Below, piece after piece: positions 18,026 to 26,498 of a DNA stretch of 64,000 nt. Origin of the DNA: Hyphomicrobiales bacterium. GTDB lineage: Bacteria > Pseudomonadota > Alphaproteobacteria > Rhizobiales > Rhizobiaceae. A program made the position numbers and the translations under genes. Where the stretch lies: contig UCHD01000033.1 in assembly GCA_900472175.1 (NCBI GenBank), positions 1 to 64,000 on the forward strand. The letters are read 5' to 3'. The first letter of the stretch is position 1. Each line of letters begins with the position of its first letter. The notes beneath the pieces were generated by a model, which saw only the letters and a program-made list of their open reading frames with translations, ran no database searches and was not told the origin of the DNA.

Positions 18026-19084
18026 ATGCCTGCTGCTTCTCCCTGGTGGACCCCTGATGTCCATGCCGACCGCCGTGGTTTCCTGATCGGCCGCAACCGG
18101 ATTCAGGCGGCATTGCGTGGTTTCTTCGCCGATCGCGATTTTGTCGAGGTCGATACGGCGACACTGCAGGTCTCGCCGGGCAACGAGGCGCATCTGCACG
18201 GCTTTGCAACGCAGGCTATCCATCACGATGGCAGCACGGCGCCGCTTTATCTCCACACGTCGCCGGAATTTGCCTGCAAAAAACTGCTTTCTGCCGGGGA
18301 ACCGCGCATTGCCTGCTTCGCCCATGTCTATCGCAACCGCGAGCGCGGGCCGCTGCACCATCCGGAATTCACCATGCTGGAATGGTACCGAGCAGGCGAA
18401 ACCTATGATGCGCTGATGCGCGACTGTGCCGGGATACTCGCGCTTGCAGCCGAAACGGTGGGGGTAAAGCAGCTGAGCTATCGTGGCGCGCAGGCCGATC
18501 CGTTTGCCGAGCCGGAGCGGATCACCGTTGCCGAAGCTTTTGCGCGGTTCGCCGGCGTAGATCTTCTCTCCTCCATCGGCCGGAGCGGCGAAACCGACCG
18601 GGATGCCCTTGCCGGGACCCTTCGCGCCGCCGGGCTGCGGGTCGCTGATGATGATACCTGGGCCGACATGTTCAGCCGGGTGATCGTCGAGAAGGTCGAG
18701 CCCAATCTCGGCTTCGGCCGGGCGACGATCCTCTATGAATATCCCGTCGCCGAGGCCGCGCTGGCGCGGCCCACACCGCATAATCCGCGCGTTGCCGAAC
18801 GGTTCGAGCTTTATGCCTGTGGTGTGGAACTCGCCAATGCCTTCGGCGAACTGACGGATGCCGCCGAGCAGCGCCGCCGTTTTGGACTGGAAATGGCCGA
18901 AAAACAGCGCGTTTACGGCGAAACCTACCCGCTGGACGAAGACTTTCTGAAGGCGCTTGAAATCATGCCGCAGGCCAGCGGCAGCGCGCTTGGCTTCGAC
19001 CGGCTGGTGATGCTGGCAACCGGCGCATCGCGGATCGACCAGGTGATCTGGGCGCCGGTGGCGGAAACCGAGGGCCGCAAGTGA
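18026..19084 (+). CDS. epmA: EF-P--(R)-beta-lysine ligase EpmA
   Basis: 352 residues, a paralogue of the class II lysyl-tRNA synthetase catalytic domain without the anticodon-binding domain. Motifs: RGFLIGRNRIQAALRGFF at the start, HTSPEFACKKLL, motif 2 in HVYRNRERGPLHHPEFTMLEWY, and motif 3 in GSALGFDRLVML. It adenylates (R)-beta-lysine and joins it to Lys34 of EF-P. The TGA overlaps the GTG start of epmB. The open frame runs upstream, but the ATG at 18026 fits the usual length (about 325-350). Confidence 0.96.
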   Translation: MPAASPWWTPDVHADRRGFLIGRNRIQAALRGFFADRDFVEVDTATLQVSPGNEAHLHGFATQAIHHDGSTAPLYLHTSPEFACKKLLSAGEPRIACFAHVYRNRERGPLHHPEFTMLEWYRAGETYDALMRDCAGILALAAETVGVKQLSYRGAQADPFAEPERITVAEAFARFAGVDLLSSIGRSGETDRDALAGTLRAAGLRVADDDTWADMFSRVIVEKVEPNLGFGRATILYEYPVAEAALARPTPHNPRVAERFELYACGVELANAFGELTDAAEQRRRFGLEMAEKQRVYGETYPLDEDFLKALEIMPQASGSALGFDRLVMLATGASRIDQVIWAPVAETEGRK

Positions 19085-20151
19085 CAGCGCTTCGTTCCTT
19101 AAAGACGATCGATGACCTTGAGGATGCTGGCCTGGTGTCCGCCTACCGGCGCGATGGACTGGATGCGGTTGCCGCCCGTTATGCCGTGGCCGTCACGCCG
19201 GCGATCTCAGCCCTGATCGATCCGAATGATCCCAACGATCCGATCGCCCGGCAGTTCATTCCTGATACGGCTGAGCTTGTCCATTTGCCGGAGGAGCGCG
19301 AAGACCCAATCGGCGACGGTGCCCATAGTCCGGTCGAAGGCATCGTCCATCGCTATCCGGACCGTGTGCTCTTGAAGGCCGTGCATGTCTGCCCGGTCTA
19401 TTGCCGGTTCTGCTTCCGCCGCGAGATGGTCGGGCCGCAGGGGCTTGGGACGCTTGCATCGCAGGCGATGGACAATGCTTTCGCCTATATTGCCGATCAT
19501 CCGGAAATCTGGGAAGTGATCCTCACCGGCGGCGATCCGCTGGTTCTGTCGCCGCGCCGGCTGGCGTCAATCATGGAGCGGCTGGCCGGGATCGCGCACG
19601 TGAAGATCGTCCGGTTTCATACCCGCGTGCCGGTTGTCGAACCTGAACGTGTCGACGAAGCATTGATTGCAGCGCTCAAGGGCAGCGGCAAAACCACCTA
19701 TCTGGCGCTGCATGCCAATCATCCGCGCGAACTGACAGCGGAGGCGCGGGCAGCCTGCGCCCGGCTGGTCGATAGCGGCATCGTCATGGTCAGCCAGTCG
19801 GTGCTTCTGAAGGGCGTCAACGACGATCCCGATACGCTGGCCGCGCTGATGCGCGCCTTCGTCGAAAACCGCATCAAGCCCTATTACCTGCATCACCCCG
19901 ATCTTGCGCCCGGCACCAGCCATTTCCGCCTGACGATCGAGGAGGGACAGGCACTGGTCGCCTCCTTGCGCGGCCGCATCTCCGGTCTCTGCCAGCCCGC
20001 CTATATTCTCGATATTCCAGGCGGCCACGGCAAGGCGGTGATCAGCGCCTCGACCATCGAGGATAACGGCGGCGGCTGCTATGCGGTGTCGGATTTCAAC
20101 GGCGAAGAGCACACCTATCCGCCGGAATCGGCCGGCAAACAGCCTCTTTAA
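19081..20151 (+). CDS. epmB: EF-P beta-lysylation protein EpmB (lysine 2,3-aminomutase family)
   Basis: 356 residues, radical SAM enzyme making (R)-beta-lysine from lysine. The iron-sulfur motif CPVYCRFC gives Cys104, Cys108 and Cys111; LTGGDPLVLSPRRL and the PLP lysine region in HGKAVIS match KamA proteins. Start is GTG at 19081, overlapping epmA by four bases (GTGA), so translation is coupled. The last four bases overlap the convergent LuxR-type gene. Confidence 0.95.
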   Translation: MTALRSLKTIDDLEDAGLVSAYRRDGLDAVAARYAVAVTPAISALIDPNDPNDPIARQFIPDTAELVHLPEEREDPIGDGAHSPVEGIVHRYPDRVLLKAVHVCPVYCRFCFRREMVGPQGLGTLASQAMDNAFAYIADHPEIWEVILTGGDPLVLSPRRLASIMERLAGIAHVKIVRFHTRVPVVEPERVDEALIAALKGSGKTTYLALHANHPRELTAEARAACARLVDSGIVMVSQSVLLKGVNDDPDTLAALMRAFVENRIKPYYLHHPDLAPGTSHFRLTIEEGQALVASLRGRISGLCQPAYILDIPGGHGKAVISASTIEDNGGGCYAVSDFNGEEHTYPPESAGKQPL

Positions 20152-21245
20152 AGACGGATTTTGCCGAACAGGGCGCTGAGTTCCGATTGGCGGCCGGTGC
20201 CGGTTTTCTGGAATATCGAACGGATATGGCTTCTCACCGTTTCGTAGCCGATGCCGTGCTGGCTGGCGATATCCACGGCGCTCATGCCGCTGGCGACCAG
20301 CAGCGAGATCTTCGTTTCTGCCGGCGTCAGGTCGAACAGTGCCATCAGCGTGTCTGGGTTTCGCCGTATCTCGTCTTCCGGGTCCTCGATCAGAGCCATG
20401 GCGCAGGAATGCGAGAATAGATCGGCAAGCGGCGTGCTGAACCGTTCGAAACGGACGATAAGCGGCCGCTTGCCGGGGCGTGACAGCCGAACGGCGGACA
20501 ATGGCTCGGCGCCGGGGCCGGGGGCTTGCAGCGCCTTCTGCAGTTCCCTGTGAAAGCGGGCCGTTTCCTGTGCTGCTGCGGCGCGTATTTCGCCTCTCGA
20601 AATGCGGAAATTCTCCGGCACTAGCGCATCGGCCTTCGCGTTCGTCAACGTGACGAGGCCTTTGCGGTCGAAGAAGATGCAGCCGATGTTCGAGGTCTGG
20701 AAGGCGGCCGCCATGCCTGCGATTTTGCTGGCATCGACATGGCGGGCAAGCTGGACGGCCGTTTGCAGCCGTGTCCGGATGGCATGAAAATGCGGCCTGT
20801 CCGACGTTTGCGGAGAATCATCCGCCAGACTGTTCTGGAGGACGAAATACAGGGCATCCTTGCCGGTCGAGATGTCTATCAGGACGCAATCGCCAACGCC
20901 GTGCTTTCGCATGAACTGATAGTATTCATGGTGCTCGAACTGCTCCCGCGAGACGAGATCGGCTTCATACAGCACGCCGGTGCGCTGGAGCGGCCGCAGA
21001 AAATGCGCGCGAAAATCCCGTGATCCCCAATCGTCGCGGACGTATCCCTCCAGAAGCCCGCCGAGATCATCCGTGCTGAGCGCCGCGCCGAAGGTGCCCC
21101 GCCCGGATGGCTCCATGATGTTGGCGCCCAGAGCGCCGCTCGCCCTGCTGATGGCCTCGATCGCCGGCAGCCATAGCGCGGGGTCAAAAACAGCAGCCTG
21201 GACCTGGTCCAGCGCGTGAGAGAGGAGTCCGGCGTTGATGCGCAT
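20148..21245 (-). CDS. LuxR family transcriptional regulator
   Basis: 365 residues. The C-terminal 60 residues form the LuxR/GerE helix-turn-helix: LTPAETKISLLVASGMSAVD, then IGYETVRSHIRSIFQKTGTG. The N-terminal 280 residues are not a receiver domain and look like a PAS/GAF-type sensor found in many rhizobial regulators; I cannot name the ligand. It overlaps epmB tail to tail by four bases and is not in an operon with it. Confidence 0.88.
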   Translation of the reverse strand: MRINAGLLSHALDQVQAAVFDPALWLPAIEAISRASGALGANIMEPSGRGTFGAALSTDDLGGLLEGYVRDDWGSRDFRAHFLRPLQRTGVLYEADLVSREQFEHHEYYQFMRKHGVGDCVLIDISTGKDALYFVLQNSLADDSPQTSDRPHFHAIRTRLQTAVQLARHVDASKIAGMAAAFQTSNIGCIFFDRKGLVTLTNAKADALVPENFRISRGEIRAAAAQETARFHRELQKALQAPGPGAEPLSAVRLSRPGKRPLIVRFERFSTPLADLFSHSCAMALIEDPEDEIRRNPDTLMALFDLTPAETKISLLVASGMSAVDIASQHGIGYETVRSHIRSIFQKTGTGRQSELSALFGKIRL

Positions 21246-21380
21246 TTGAATCTGCTCACATTCGCAAGTGCCGAGTTTAGGTTTGCAGCATGCCGTGCGT
21301 CAATGGCGATCAGACCGGTCTGATCGCGCGCGGTGGTCCATCTTTGGTAATATGCGGCGCGTGACGGGATTTTTGCGCAC

Positions 21381-21414
21381 AAAAAAACCGGCCGCCTTGC
21401 AGCAGCCGGTTTTG
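21381..21414 (-). terminator. Rho-independent terminator of the OmpA-like gene
   Basis: On the minus strand stem AAAACCGGC / GCCGGTTTT is followed by a T run, 17 bases after the stop. Confidence 0.85.
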
Positions 21415-21431
21415 TAGGCAATGCGTTCAAA

Positions 21432-22097
21432 TCAGCCTTGCTTGATCGGCGCGATCGAGATTTCGACGCGGCGGTTCTGCGCGCGTCCGGCCGGGCTGCC
21501 GTTCGATGCGATCGGCCGGTCCGGGCCGTAGCCGACGGCCGACATGCGGCGCTGGTCGACGCCCTGCGAACCGAGATAGTTGGCGACCGAGATGGCGCGG
21601 CGCTCCGAGAGGCCCTGGTTATAGCTGGCGCTGCCGGTCGAATCCGTATGGCCATCGACATCGACGAGCGTCTTGTTGAACTTGCGCAGCACGATAGCGA
21701 CCGAGTTCAGCGTCGGATAGGCCCGGGGGCTCATCTGGTCCTGGTCGGTGGCGAAAGTGATATTCTCAGGCATATTGAGAACGATGCGGTCGCCGACGCG
21801 GGTAACCGACACGCCGGTGTTCTGCAACTGTGCGCGCAGTTCGGATTCCTGGCTGTCCATGTAGTTGCCGATCAGGCCGCCACCGAGCGCGCCGATGCCG
21901 GCACCGACAAGAGCAGCATCGCGGCGTCCGGCGGAGCTGCCACCGACCAGGAGGCCGGTTGCGGCGCCCAGTCCGGCGCCGATGAGTGCGCCGCCGGCGG
22001 TGTTCGACATCTTCTGCTCGCCGGTATACGGGTCGGTCGTGGTGCAGCCTGAAAGATAGATGGCGGCGATGGCCAGTACGGCGATTTTCTTCATCAT
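21432..22097 (-). CDS. OmpA family lipoprotein
   Basis: 221 residues. A lipoprotein signal peptide ends in the lipobox LSGC (Cys18). Residues about 35-85 form a glycine zipper (GGALIGAGLGAATG, GAGIGALGGG), and the C-terminal OmpA domain binds peptidoglycan: NITFATDQDQ, VDGHTDSTGSASYN, LSERRA and NRRVEI. The layout matches YiaD-like proteins, anchored in the outer membrane and holding the cell wall. A second in-frame ATG at 22094 is equally possible. Monocistronic with its own terminator. Confidence 0.93.
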   Translation of the reverse strand: MMKKIAVLAIAAIYLSGCTTTDPYTGEQKMSNTAGGALIGAGLGAATGLLVGGSSAGRRDAALVGAGIGALGGGLIGNYMDSQESELRAQLQNTGVSVTRVGDRIVLNMPENITFATDQDQMSPRAYPTLNSVAIVLRKFNKTLVDVDGHTDSTGSASYNQGLSERRAISVANYLGSQGVDQRRMSAVGYGPDRPIASNGSPAGRAQNRRVEISIAPIKQG

Positions 22098-22235
22098 GGA
22101 ATCACGGGTCCCCAATAGATCTACTCTGCTTCATACTACCGATTGCGGCAGGAAGATGAAGAGCAAGCCTTTTTGGAAATGAACTTTGTGTTTCCGCTAT
22201 GGGCTGGCGCTGCCGTGATCCCTCGTTTTGCGAGC

Positions 22236-22267
22236 CGGGCAGGCCGGCAAAAGTGCCAACCTGCCCG
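22236..22267 (-). terminator. Hairpin downstream of the DUF4394 gene
   Basis: Stem CGGGCAGG / CCTGCCCG with a 16-base loop, starting 12 bases beyond the stop. The T run is weak, so termination is a moderate-confidence call. Confidence 0.5.
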
Positions 22268-22278
22268 TGTTTCAATCG

Positions 22279-23067
22279 TTACATCGCTGAAAGAACGGCA
22301 ATGTCGCGGAGCGCGCCGGCCGAGCCGGTAATCTCGCCCGCCGCAGTCGCCGCACCCGTTTCCAGGTTGACGGTGTAGAGCTTGGTGCCATTGGCAAGCC
22401 AGGCCGTGTTTGTGCCATCTTCCGTGGTCTGGATATCGAAGGCAAAGGTAGGCGCCGCGCCCTCGATACCGAGCTTGCCGATCGCTGCCAGCGTGCCGTC
22501 ATTCGGCTTGGTCTGCTTGATCAGGGCGCCGATCGTCGCGTCGATATTGTACATCCCGGTCGTTTCCGGCTTTCCGTACGAGTTGATATAGGCCGCCGCG
22601 ACAATATTCGGTGTTTCACCCTTGTGCATGTCGCCCTCCTCGAAGGCGAGCGTGCCATCGACGGTGACTTCGCCCGTATCCGGATGAACGCGGTGATTGG
22701 TCGTGCCGGTCATGAAGCGCAACCGGTCGGCCATCGGGTTGAAGTCGACCACGACCGCCGCGTCATCGATCGGAAGCGGGGTGTTCATTTTGGCTACGTC
22801 CGTTGCCGCACCCGTCTCAAGGTCGATGCTGACGATCCGCATGTCCGGCGTTACGCCGATCACGGTCTTGTTGGACGGGCGAAAATCGATGCCGACGAGG
22901 CTATCGACGCCGGTAACGTCCATGGTCTTGGTTACTGCCGGGTTGGCCGTGTCGAACAGCACGAGGGTCTTTTCACCGGTCAGGCCGAGAACAGGCGCGG
23001 CCAAGACAGTGCCGCCGCTGGCAAGCAGGGTCGCGGAAGCGATCAAAACAGTCTTCATGGTCTTCAT
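22279..23067 (-). CDS. Secreted DUF4394 domain protein
   Basis: 262 residues with a signal peptide (MKTMKTVLIASATLLASGGT, cleavage after VLA-A). The mature part is made of WD/beta-propeller-like repeats typical of DUF4394: LVGIDFRPSNKTVIGVT, VVVDFNPMADRLRFMTGTTN, NIVAAAYINS and FAFDIQTTEDG. Exported to the periplasm or outside. It is divergent from the ECF sigma gene, and the two share a region with an inverted TGCATCC element, so it is likely a target of that sigma factor. Biochemical role unknown. Confidence 0.85.
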   Translation of the reverse strand: MKTMKTVLIASATLLASGGTVLAAPVLGLTGEKTLVLFDTANPAVTKTMDVTGVDSLVGIDFRPSNKTVIGVTPDMRIVSIDLETGAATDVAKMNTPLPIDDAAVVVDFNPMADRLRFMTGTTNHRVHPDTGEVTVDGTLAFEEGDMHKGETPNIVAAAYINSYGKPETTGMYNIDATIGALIKQTKPNDGTLAAIGKLGIEGAAPTFAFDIQTTEDGTNTAWLANGTKLYTVNLETGAATAAGEITGSAGALRDIAVLSAM

Positions 23068-23156
23068 TGGAAGTCTCCTTGTTGTCTGACATCGTCACAG
23101 GAGGCGATCCATCTGCAGCCGCCTTCCAACCGGTAGACACACGGGAGGCCGGTTTC

Positions 23157-23198
23157 GGATGCAGCCTGTAAATTTTTATTTTTTTGTGGAATGCATCC
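23157..23198. promoter_or_regulatory. Candidate divergent ECF sigma promoters with TGCATCC elements
   Basis: GGATGCA at 23157-23163 and TGCATCC at 23192-23198 form an inverted pair, one pointing to the DUF4394 gene and one to the sigma gene. Each is followed 16-18 bases on by a GT-rich -10-like element (GTCTACC, GTAAAAC). SigK-type factors are known to use CATCC-like -35 elements. The region between is a T-rich tract. Confidence 0.45.
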
Positions 23199-23301
23199 AT
23201 AGGGCGCCCTTCCGGGTAAAACGCCTATGTTGGCACTCAAGCAAAGGCCTTCGATGGGATGGGCGCAACGGAAACGGGGCGCGGGAAACAGTGGGAGTGG
23301 A

Positions 23302-23853
23302 ATGCAGGAACATCAGGAGAAACTGGCGGATGCACTGGCCGGTTGCGCAAAGGGCGATCGTAATGCACTGCGGACGATCTTCGAGCTCGAAGGCGCGCGG
23401 CTCGTTGCCGTCGCCCAGCGCATCCTGCGCCGCCGCGAACTGGCCGAAGACGTTGTACAGGAGGCATTCATCCAGATCTGGACCAAGGCCGGGCAATATG
23501 CGCCGGATCGCGGATCAGCGCGCGGCTGGATTTACGCGATCACCCGCAACCGGGCGCTCAACCTTGTGCGCGATGGCAAGCGTCTGGAGTTCACCGAGCC
23601 GGACAATCTGGCCGACCTGCACGACGCCGAACACATGGATCATGCGGCGAATATCTGGGCTGACCTCGACAATCAGAACAGGCTGCGCGAGTGCCTGTCG
23701 CGGCTCGACGAAACCAAGCGCCGCAGCATCCTGATGGTCTATGTATCCGGCTATACCCACGGCGAGATCGCGGGACGGCTGAAGGTGCCGCTTGGCACCG
23801 CAAAGGCCTGGGTTCGCCGCGGTCTGGCCTCGCTTCGGGAGTGCATGGCATGA
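23302..23853 (+). CDS. ECF RNA polymerase sigma factor (SigK-like)
   Basis: 183 residues. Region 2 at about 25-95 (LRTIFELEGARLVAVAQRIL, AEDVVQEAFIQIWTKA, GWIYAITRNRALNLVRDGKR) and region 4 at about 125-180 (YVSGYTHGEIAGRLKVPLGT, KAWVRRGLASLREC). It directs RNA polymerase to a small set of promoters. The ATG at 23302 follows GTGGGAG; longer forms are possible. The last four bases overlap the start of the anti-sigma gene (ATGA), giving coupled translation. Similar pairs in rhizobia respond to envelope or oxidative stress; the signal here is unknown. Confidence 0.93.
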   Translation: MQEHQEKLADALAGCAKGDRNALRTIFELEGARLVAVAQRILRRRELAEDVVQEAFIQIWTKAGQYAPDRGSARGWIYAITRNRALNLVRDGKRLEFTEPDNLADLHDAEHMDHAANIWADLDNQNRLRECLSRLDETKRRSILMVYVSGYTHGEIAGRLKVPLGTAKAWVRRGLASLRECMA

Positions 23854-24584
23854 GCGCCGGCAAACGGGATATCGACGAACTGGCCGACGAATATGTGCTC
23901 GGGCTTCTCGATGCGGCCGACTACGCCCGTGTCGAAGCAGATATCGAAACCGATTCATCGCTTCGCGCCGCAGTCGCGGCAAGCCGGGATCGTTTCCTGG
24001 CATTGGATCTTCTGGCAAAACCGGGTCACGAGCCGGAAGGATTGTGGGGACGCATTGCTGCGACGCTCGATGACCCGAAGGCGGGAGTGCCGGTGGTGGC
24101 GGCGGCAGGCGATGGCGATCCTCAGACCGCGATCCGGACGGCCAATGACAACCCCGTTGCCGGATGGCGGTTGGCCGCGCTGTCGGGCATCGCAGCGTCG
24201 CTGCTTCTGGCTGTTGGTCTCGGCTGGAGCCTGTTGTTGCAGCCAGAGCCGCGTGTCATTGCCGTGCTTCTGGACGGAGCAGGAGAGCCGCAGGCAATAG
24301 TCGAGGATTTTGGCAATGCGTCGGCACGTGTGATGCCGCTTGTTGATTTCGAGGTCCCGGAAGGCCGCACCATGCAGGTCTGGACGCTTCCCTCACAGGA
24401 GCTGGGACCCGTCTCGCTGGGTCTACTTCCACGGTCACAAGACATGATCCTCGATGGCCCGGTCCTGCCGCAGCCAAAGGAAGCGCAACTTTACGAGATC
24501 ACGATCGAACAGGCAGGTGGCTCCCCGACGGGCCGGCCGACCGGACCGATCCTGGTCAAGGGTTTTGCTAAAATGCCGCGCTGA
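23850..24584 (+). CDS. Anti-sigma factor, RskA family
   Basis: 244 residues. The N-terminal zinc-less anti-sigma region begins DIDELADEYVLGLLDAADYA, a helical pattern found in RskA proteins; one membrane helix is at about residues 105-128 (LAALSGIAASLLLAVGLGWS) and the remainder is a periplasmic RskA domain with MQVWTLPSQE and ending LVKGFAKMPR. It holds the sigma factor at the membrane until released. Start ATG overlaps the sigma stop by four bases. Confidence 0.93.
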   Translation: MSAGKRDIDELADEYVLGLLDAADYARVEADIETDSSLRAAVAASRDRFLALDLLAKPGHEPEGLWGRIAATLDDPKAGVPVVAAAGDGDPQTAIRTANDNPVAGWRLAALSGIAASLLLAVGLGWSLLLQPEPRVIAVLLDGAGEPQAIVEDFGNASARVMPLVDFEVPEGRTMQVWTLPSQELGPVSLGLLPRSQDMILDGPVLPQPKEAQLYEITIEQAGGSPTGRPTGPILVKGFAKMPR

Positions 24585-24599
24585 GCGCTCGCGAGATAG

Positions 24600-24624
24600 G
24601 CGGGCGCACCAGGTGGGCGCCCGC
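24600..24624. terminator. Hairpin between convergent genes
   Basis: Stem GCGGGCGC / GGCGCCCGC around a short loop, between the anti-sigma gene and the convergent secreted-protein gene; no clear T run. Confidence 0.55.
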
Positions 24625-24632
24625 AATATTGG

Positions 24633-25010
24633 CTATTCGGTCAGGTCGATCTCTTCCGTGCTGCCGCCCGTGCAGGTGTAGCAGCAATCGGTGCAGGTTT
24701 CGGCATTGTCCGGACCTGTGCCCCAATAGGTCGACTTGTCGCCGGAAATCCAGGCGCCGTAGCAGATCTTTTCGCCCTGGTCGCAGGACAGCGGGATTTG
24801 CTTGGTCTCGCCGTCGTCCAGAAGGTAAACCTGATTGTTGCCCGGCCAGACATGGTCACGGTCCTGGCTGTAAAGCTCGACTTCGACGGCATTCGGGTGG
24901 CTGTTTTTCATTTCGAAGGTGACATCGGCTGCCGAAGCAACGGAGATGCCGCCCGCAAGCATGGCAATGGAAAGCGCGGCGATTGCCGCCCGCTGAAGAA
25001 TGGTTTTCAT
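24633..25010 (-). CDS. Small secreted cysteine-rich protein, unknown function
   Basis: 125 residues with a clear signal peptide (about 1-28, AAIAALSIAMLAGGISVASAA). The mature part is acidic and beta-rich and carries six cysteines: one in LSCDQG, one in KICYGAW, and a tight cluster CTDCCYTC near the C-terminus, suggesting disulfides or metal binding. Exported to the periplasm. It is convergent with the sigma/anti-sigma pair. I do not recognise a named family. The start is supported by the signal peptide and GGGGAA before the ATG. Confidence 0.75.
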   Translation of the reverse strand: MKTILQRAAIAALSIAMLAGGISVASAADVTFEMKNSHPNAVEVELYSQDRDHVWPGNNQVYLLDDGETKQIPLSCDQGEKICYGAWISGDKSTYWGTGPDNAETCTDCCYTCTGGSTEEIDLTE

Positions 25011-25168
25011 GGGTTCCCCTTAAGATTATCGGCCTTGCGGCTGAAAATCAGCTAACACGAAGATAAGGGATGCGGAATGGGCCGAGCCGGCGGAAAACGC
25101 TGTTTTCTCCGCGTGATAGCGCCATTTTTGGTGACAACGATAAGTGGAATCTGCGTGTATGCCGCCGG

Positions 25169-25699
25169 TCAATCCGTAGGCAGTGATTTGTAGAAGAATG
25201 TCGAGCCGCAATAGCTGCCATCCGGCATCAGAGCATATTGCGGAATGACCCCGACACGCTGCCAGCCGAGCCTCTCGTAAATGCTTTCCGCCGGGCTTCC
25301 GGTTGCTGTGTCGAGCACCAGAACATGCCGTCCATGTCTGCGGGCTTCCGCGTCGGCCGCGTCCATCAGCAGGCGCGCCAGGCCAAGGCCGCGGGCCTTG
25401 CGATGGACCAGCAGTTTCTTCAGGTCGGCGCGATGCGGCTGGTTCGGCATCGTGCCGATACCGAGCTGGACCGTGCCTAGGATCTCCCCATCGGTCTCCG
25501 CCACGATCAGCACTGTGCTGCCCTCTGCGACCGCCCTGGCCACCCCTTCCCAATAGGGAATTGCCTCCTGCGGCGTATAGGGTGACATGAACCCGACGGA
25601 AGCGCCGCCCTCGACGCAATCGGATAGGATTTCGGCAAGTTCCGGCAGGGCAGCAGCGGTTTCGGAAGGCGTAAGCGTGCGGACGGTGACGTTGGACAT
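25169..25699 (-). CDS. GNAT family N-acetyltransferase
   Basis: 176 residues of GCN5-related acetyltransferase. The acetyl-CoA loop is RKARGLGLARLLM at about residue 105 (Q/RxxGxG/A), with LKKLLVHR before it and ESIYERLGWQRVGVIPQY after it. The start at 25699 lies five bases after the stop of the XRE regulator, so both are one transcript. Acceptor unknown; the IPQYALMPDG ending is typical of small-molecule or antibiotic acetyltransferases. Confidence 0.9.
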   Translation of the reverse strand: MSNVTVRTLTPSETAAALPELAEILSDCVEGGASVGFMSPYTPQEAIPYWEGVARAVAEGSTVLIVAETDGEILGTVQLGIGTMPNQPHRADLKKLLVHRKARGLGLARLLMDAADAEARRHGRHVLVLDTATGSPAESIYERLGWQRVGVIPQYALMPDGSYCGSTFFYKSLPTD

Positions 25700-25704
25700 C
25701 GGGA

Positions 25705-26280
25705 TCAGACTTTGCTGCGGTTGAGAATGATGGCGTAGCGGGCAGGCGTGCCATGCGGATTGTGAAAGATATGGGCCTCGGCAAGCTGCATGAACAGGCA
25801 GTCGCCTGCCTCCAGCACATGCGTCTGTTCGCCGGCGGTCATGGTGAGCTTGCCTTCGAGCAACCAGAGATGCTGGGTCAGTCCGGCGTCGAACTGTTGT
25901 TGCTCGAACACGACGCGCGCCCCCGGCGGGAACTCGACCTCGACGATATCGACCGGAGAACCGGTGCCATCCGGCGAGACCGAGCGGCGCAGATAACCGG
26001 TCTCGGGATCGCGCCAGACGCGCTGGCCGTTCCGGCGCGAGAGTGGATCGCCGGCGGTTTCGCTGTCGGCGAAAAACCGTGACAGGGTCGTGCCCAATGC
26101 GCTGCATAGCCGGGCAAGAAGCTGCGCCGTGGGGCTTGCCTCACCGCGCTCGATCCGCGAGATCATTGCCCGGCTGACGCCGGCACGGCTGGCGAGATCA
26201 TCCAGCGTCAGCGATTGGGCCAGCCGCAACGCTTTCATCCGTTCGGCGATATCTGTTTCGAAACCTGTTGAATTTTCCAT
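25705..26280 (-). CDS. XRE family regulator with cupin sensor domain
   Basis: 191 residues. An N-terminal lambda-type helix-turn-helix at about 10-65 (LRLAQSLTLDDLASRAGVSR, ISRIERGEASPTAQLLARL) is followed by a cupin_2 domain at about 110-188 (FPPGARVVFEQQQ, LWLLEGKLTMT, GDCLFMQLAEAHIFHNP). It probably regulates itself and the GNAT gene directly downstream. The ATG at 26280 gives the standard XRE start; a longer frame upstream lacks any family sequence. Confidence 0.92.
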   Translation of the reverse strand: MENSTGFETDIAERMKALRLAQSLTLDDLASRAGVSRAMISRIERGEASPTAQLLARLCSALGTTLSRFFADSETAGDPLSRRNGQRVWRDPETGYLRRSVSPDGTGSPVDIVEVEFPPGARVVFEQQQFDAGLTQHLWLLEGKLTMTAGEQTHVLEAGDCLFMQLAEAHIFHNPHGTPARYAIILNRSKV

Positions 26281-26498
26281 TATGAGAGAATTGTTTGTTC
26301 TTATAGTGGAGTCAACGGAAAATGCTGGCGCCTTGAAATAAAGTCGCGCCATGCCGTTTTGGCGACATGCGAGGAGGACGCGACCGGATAGAGTGGTATC
26401 TTGCAGGCCCGTTGAGGAAAGCGTCTTGCGATCAATATCTTAGGGAATGCTTGCGCAGGCGGCGAGGGGGCCGGCTGCCGTGAAGCTTGAGAGGGTGA

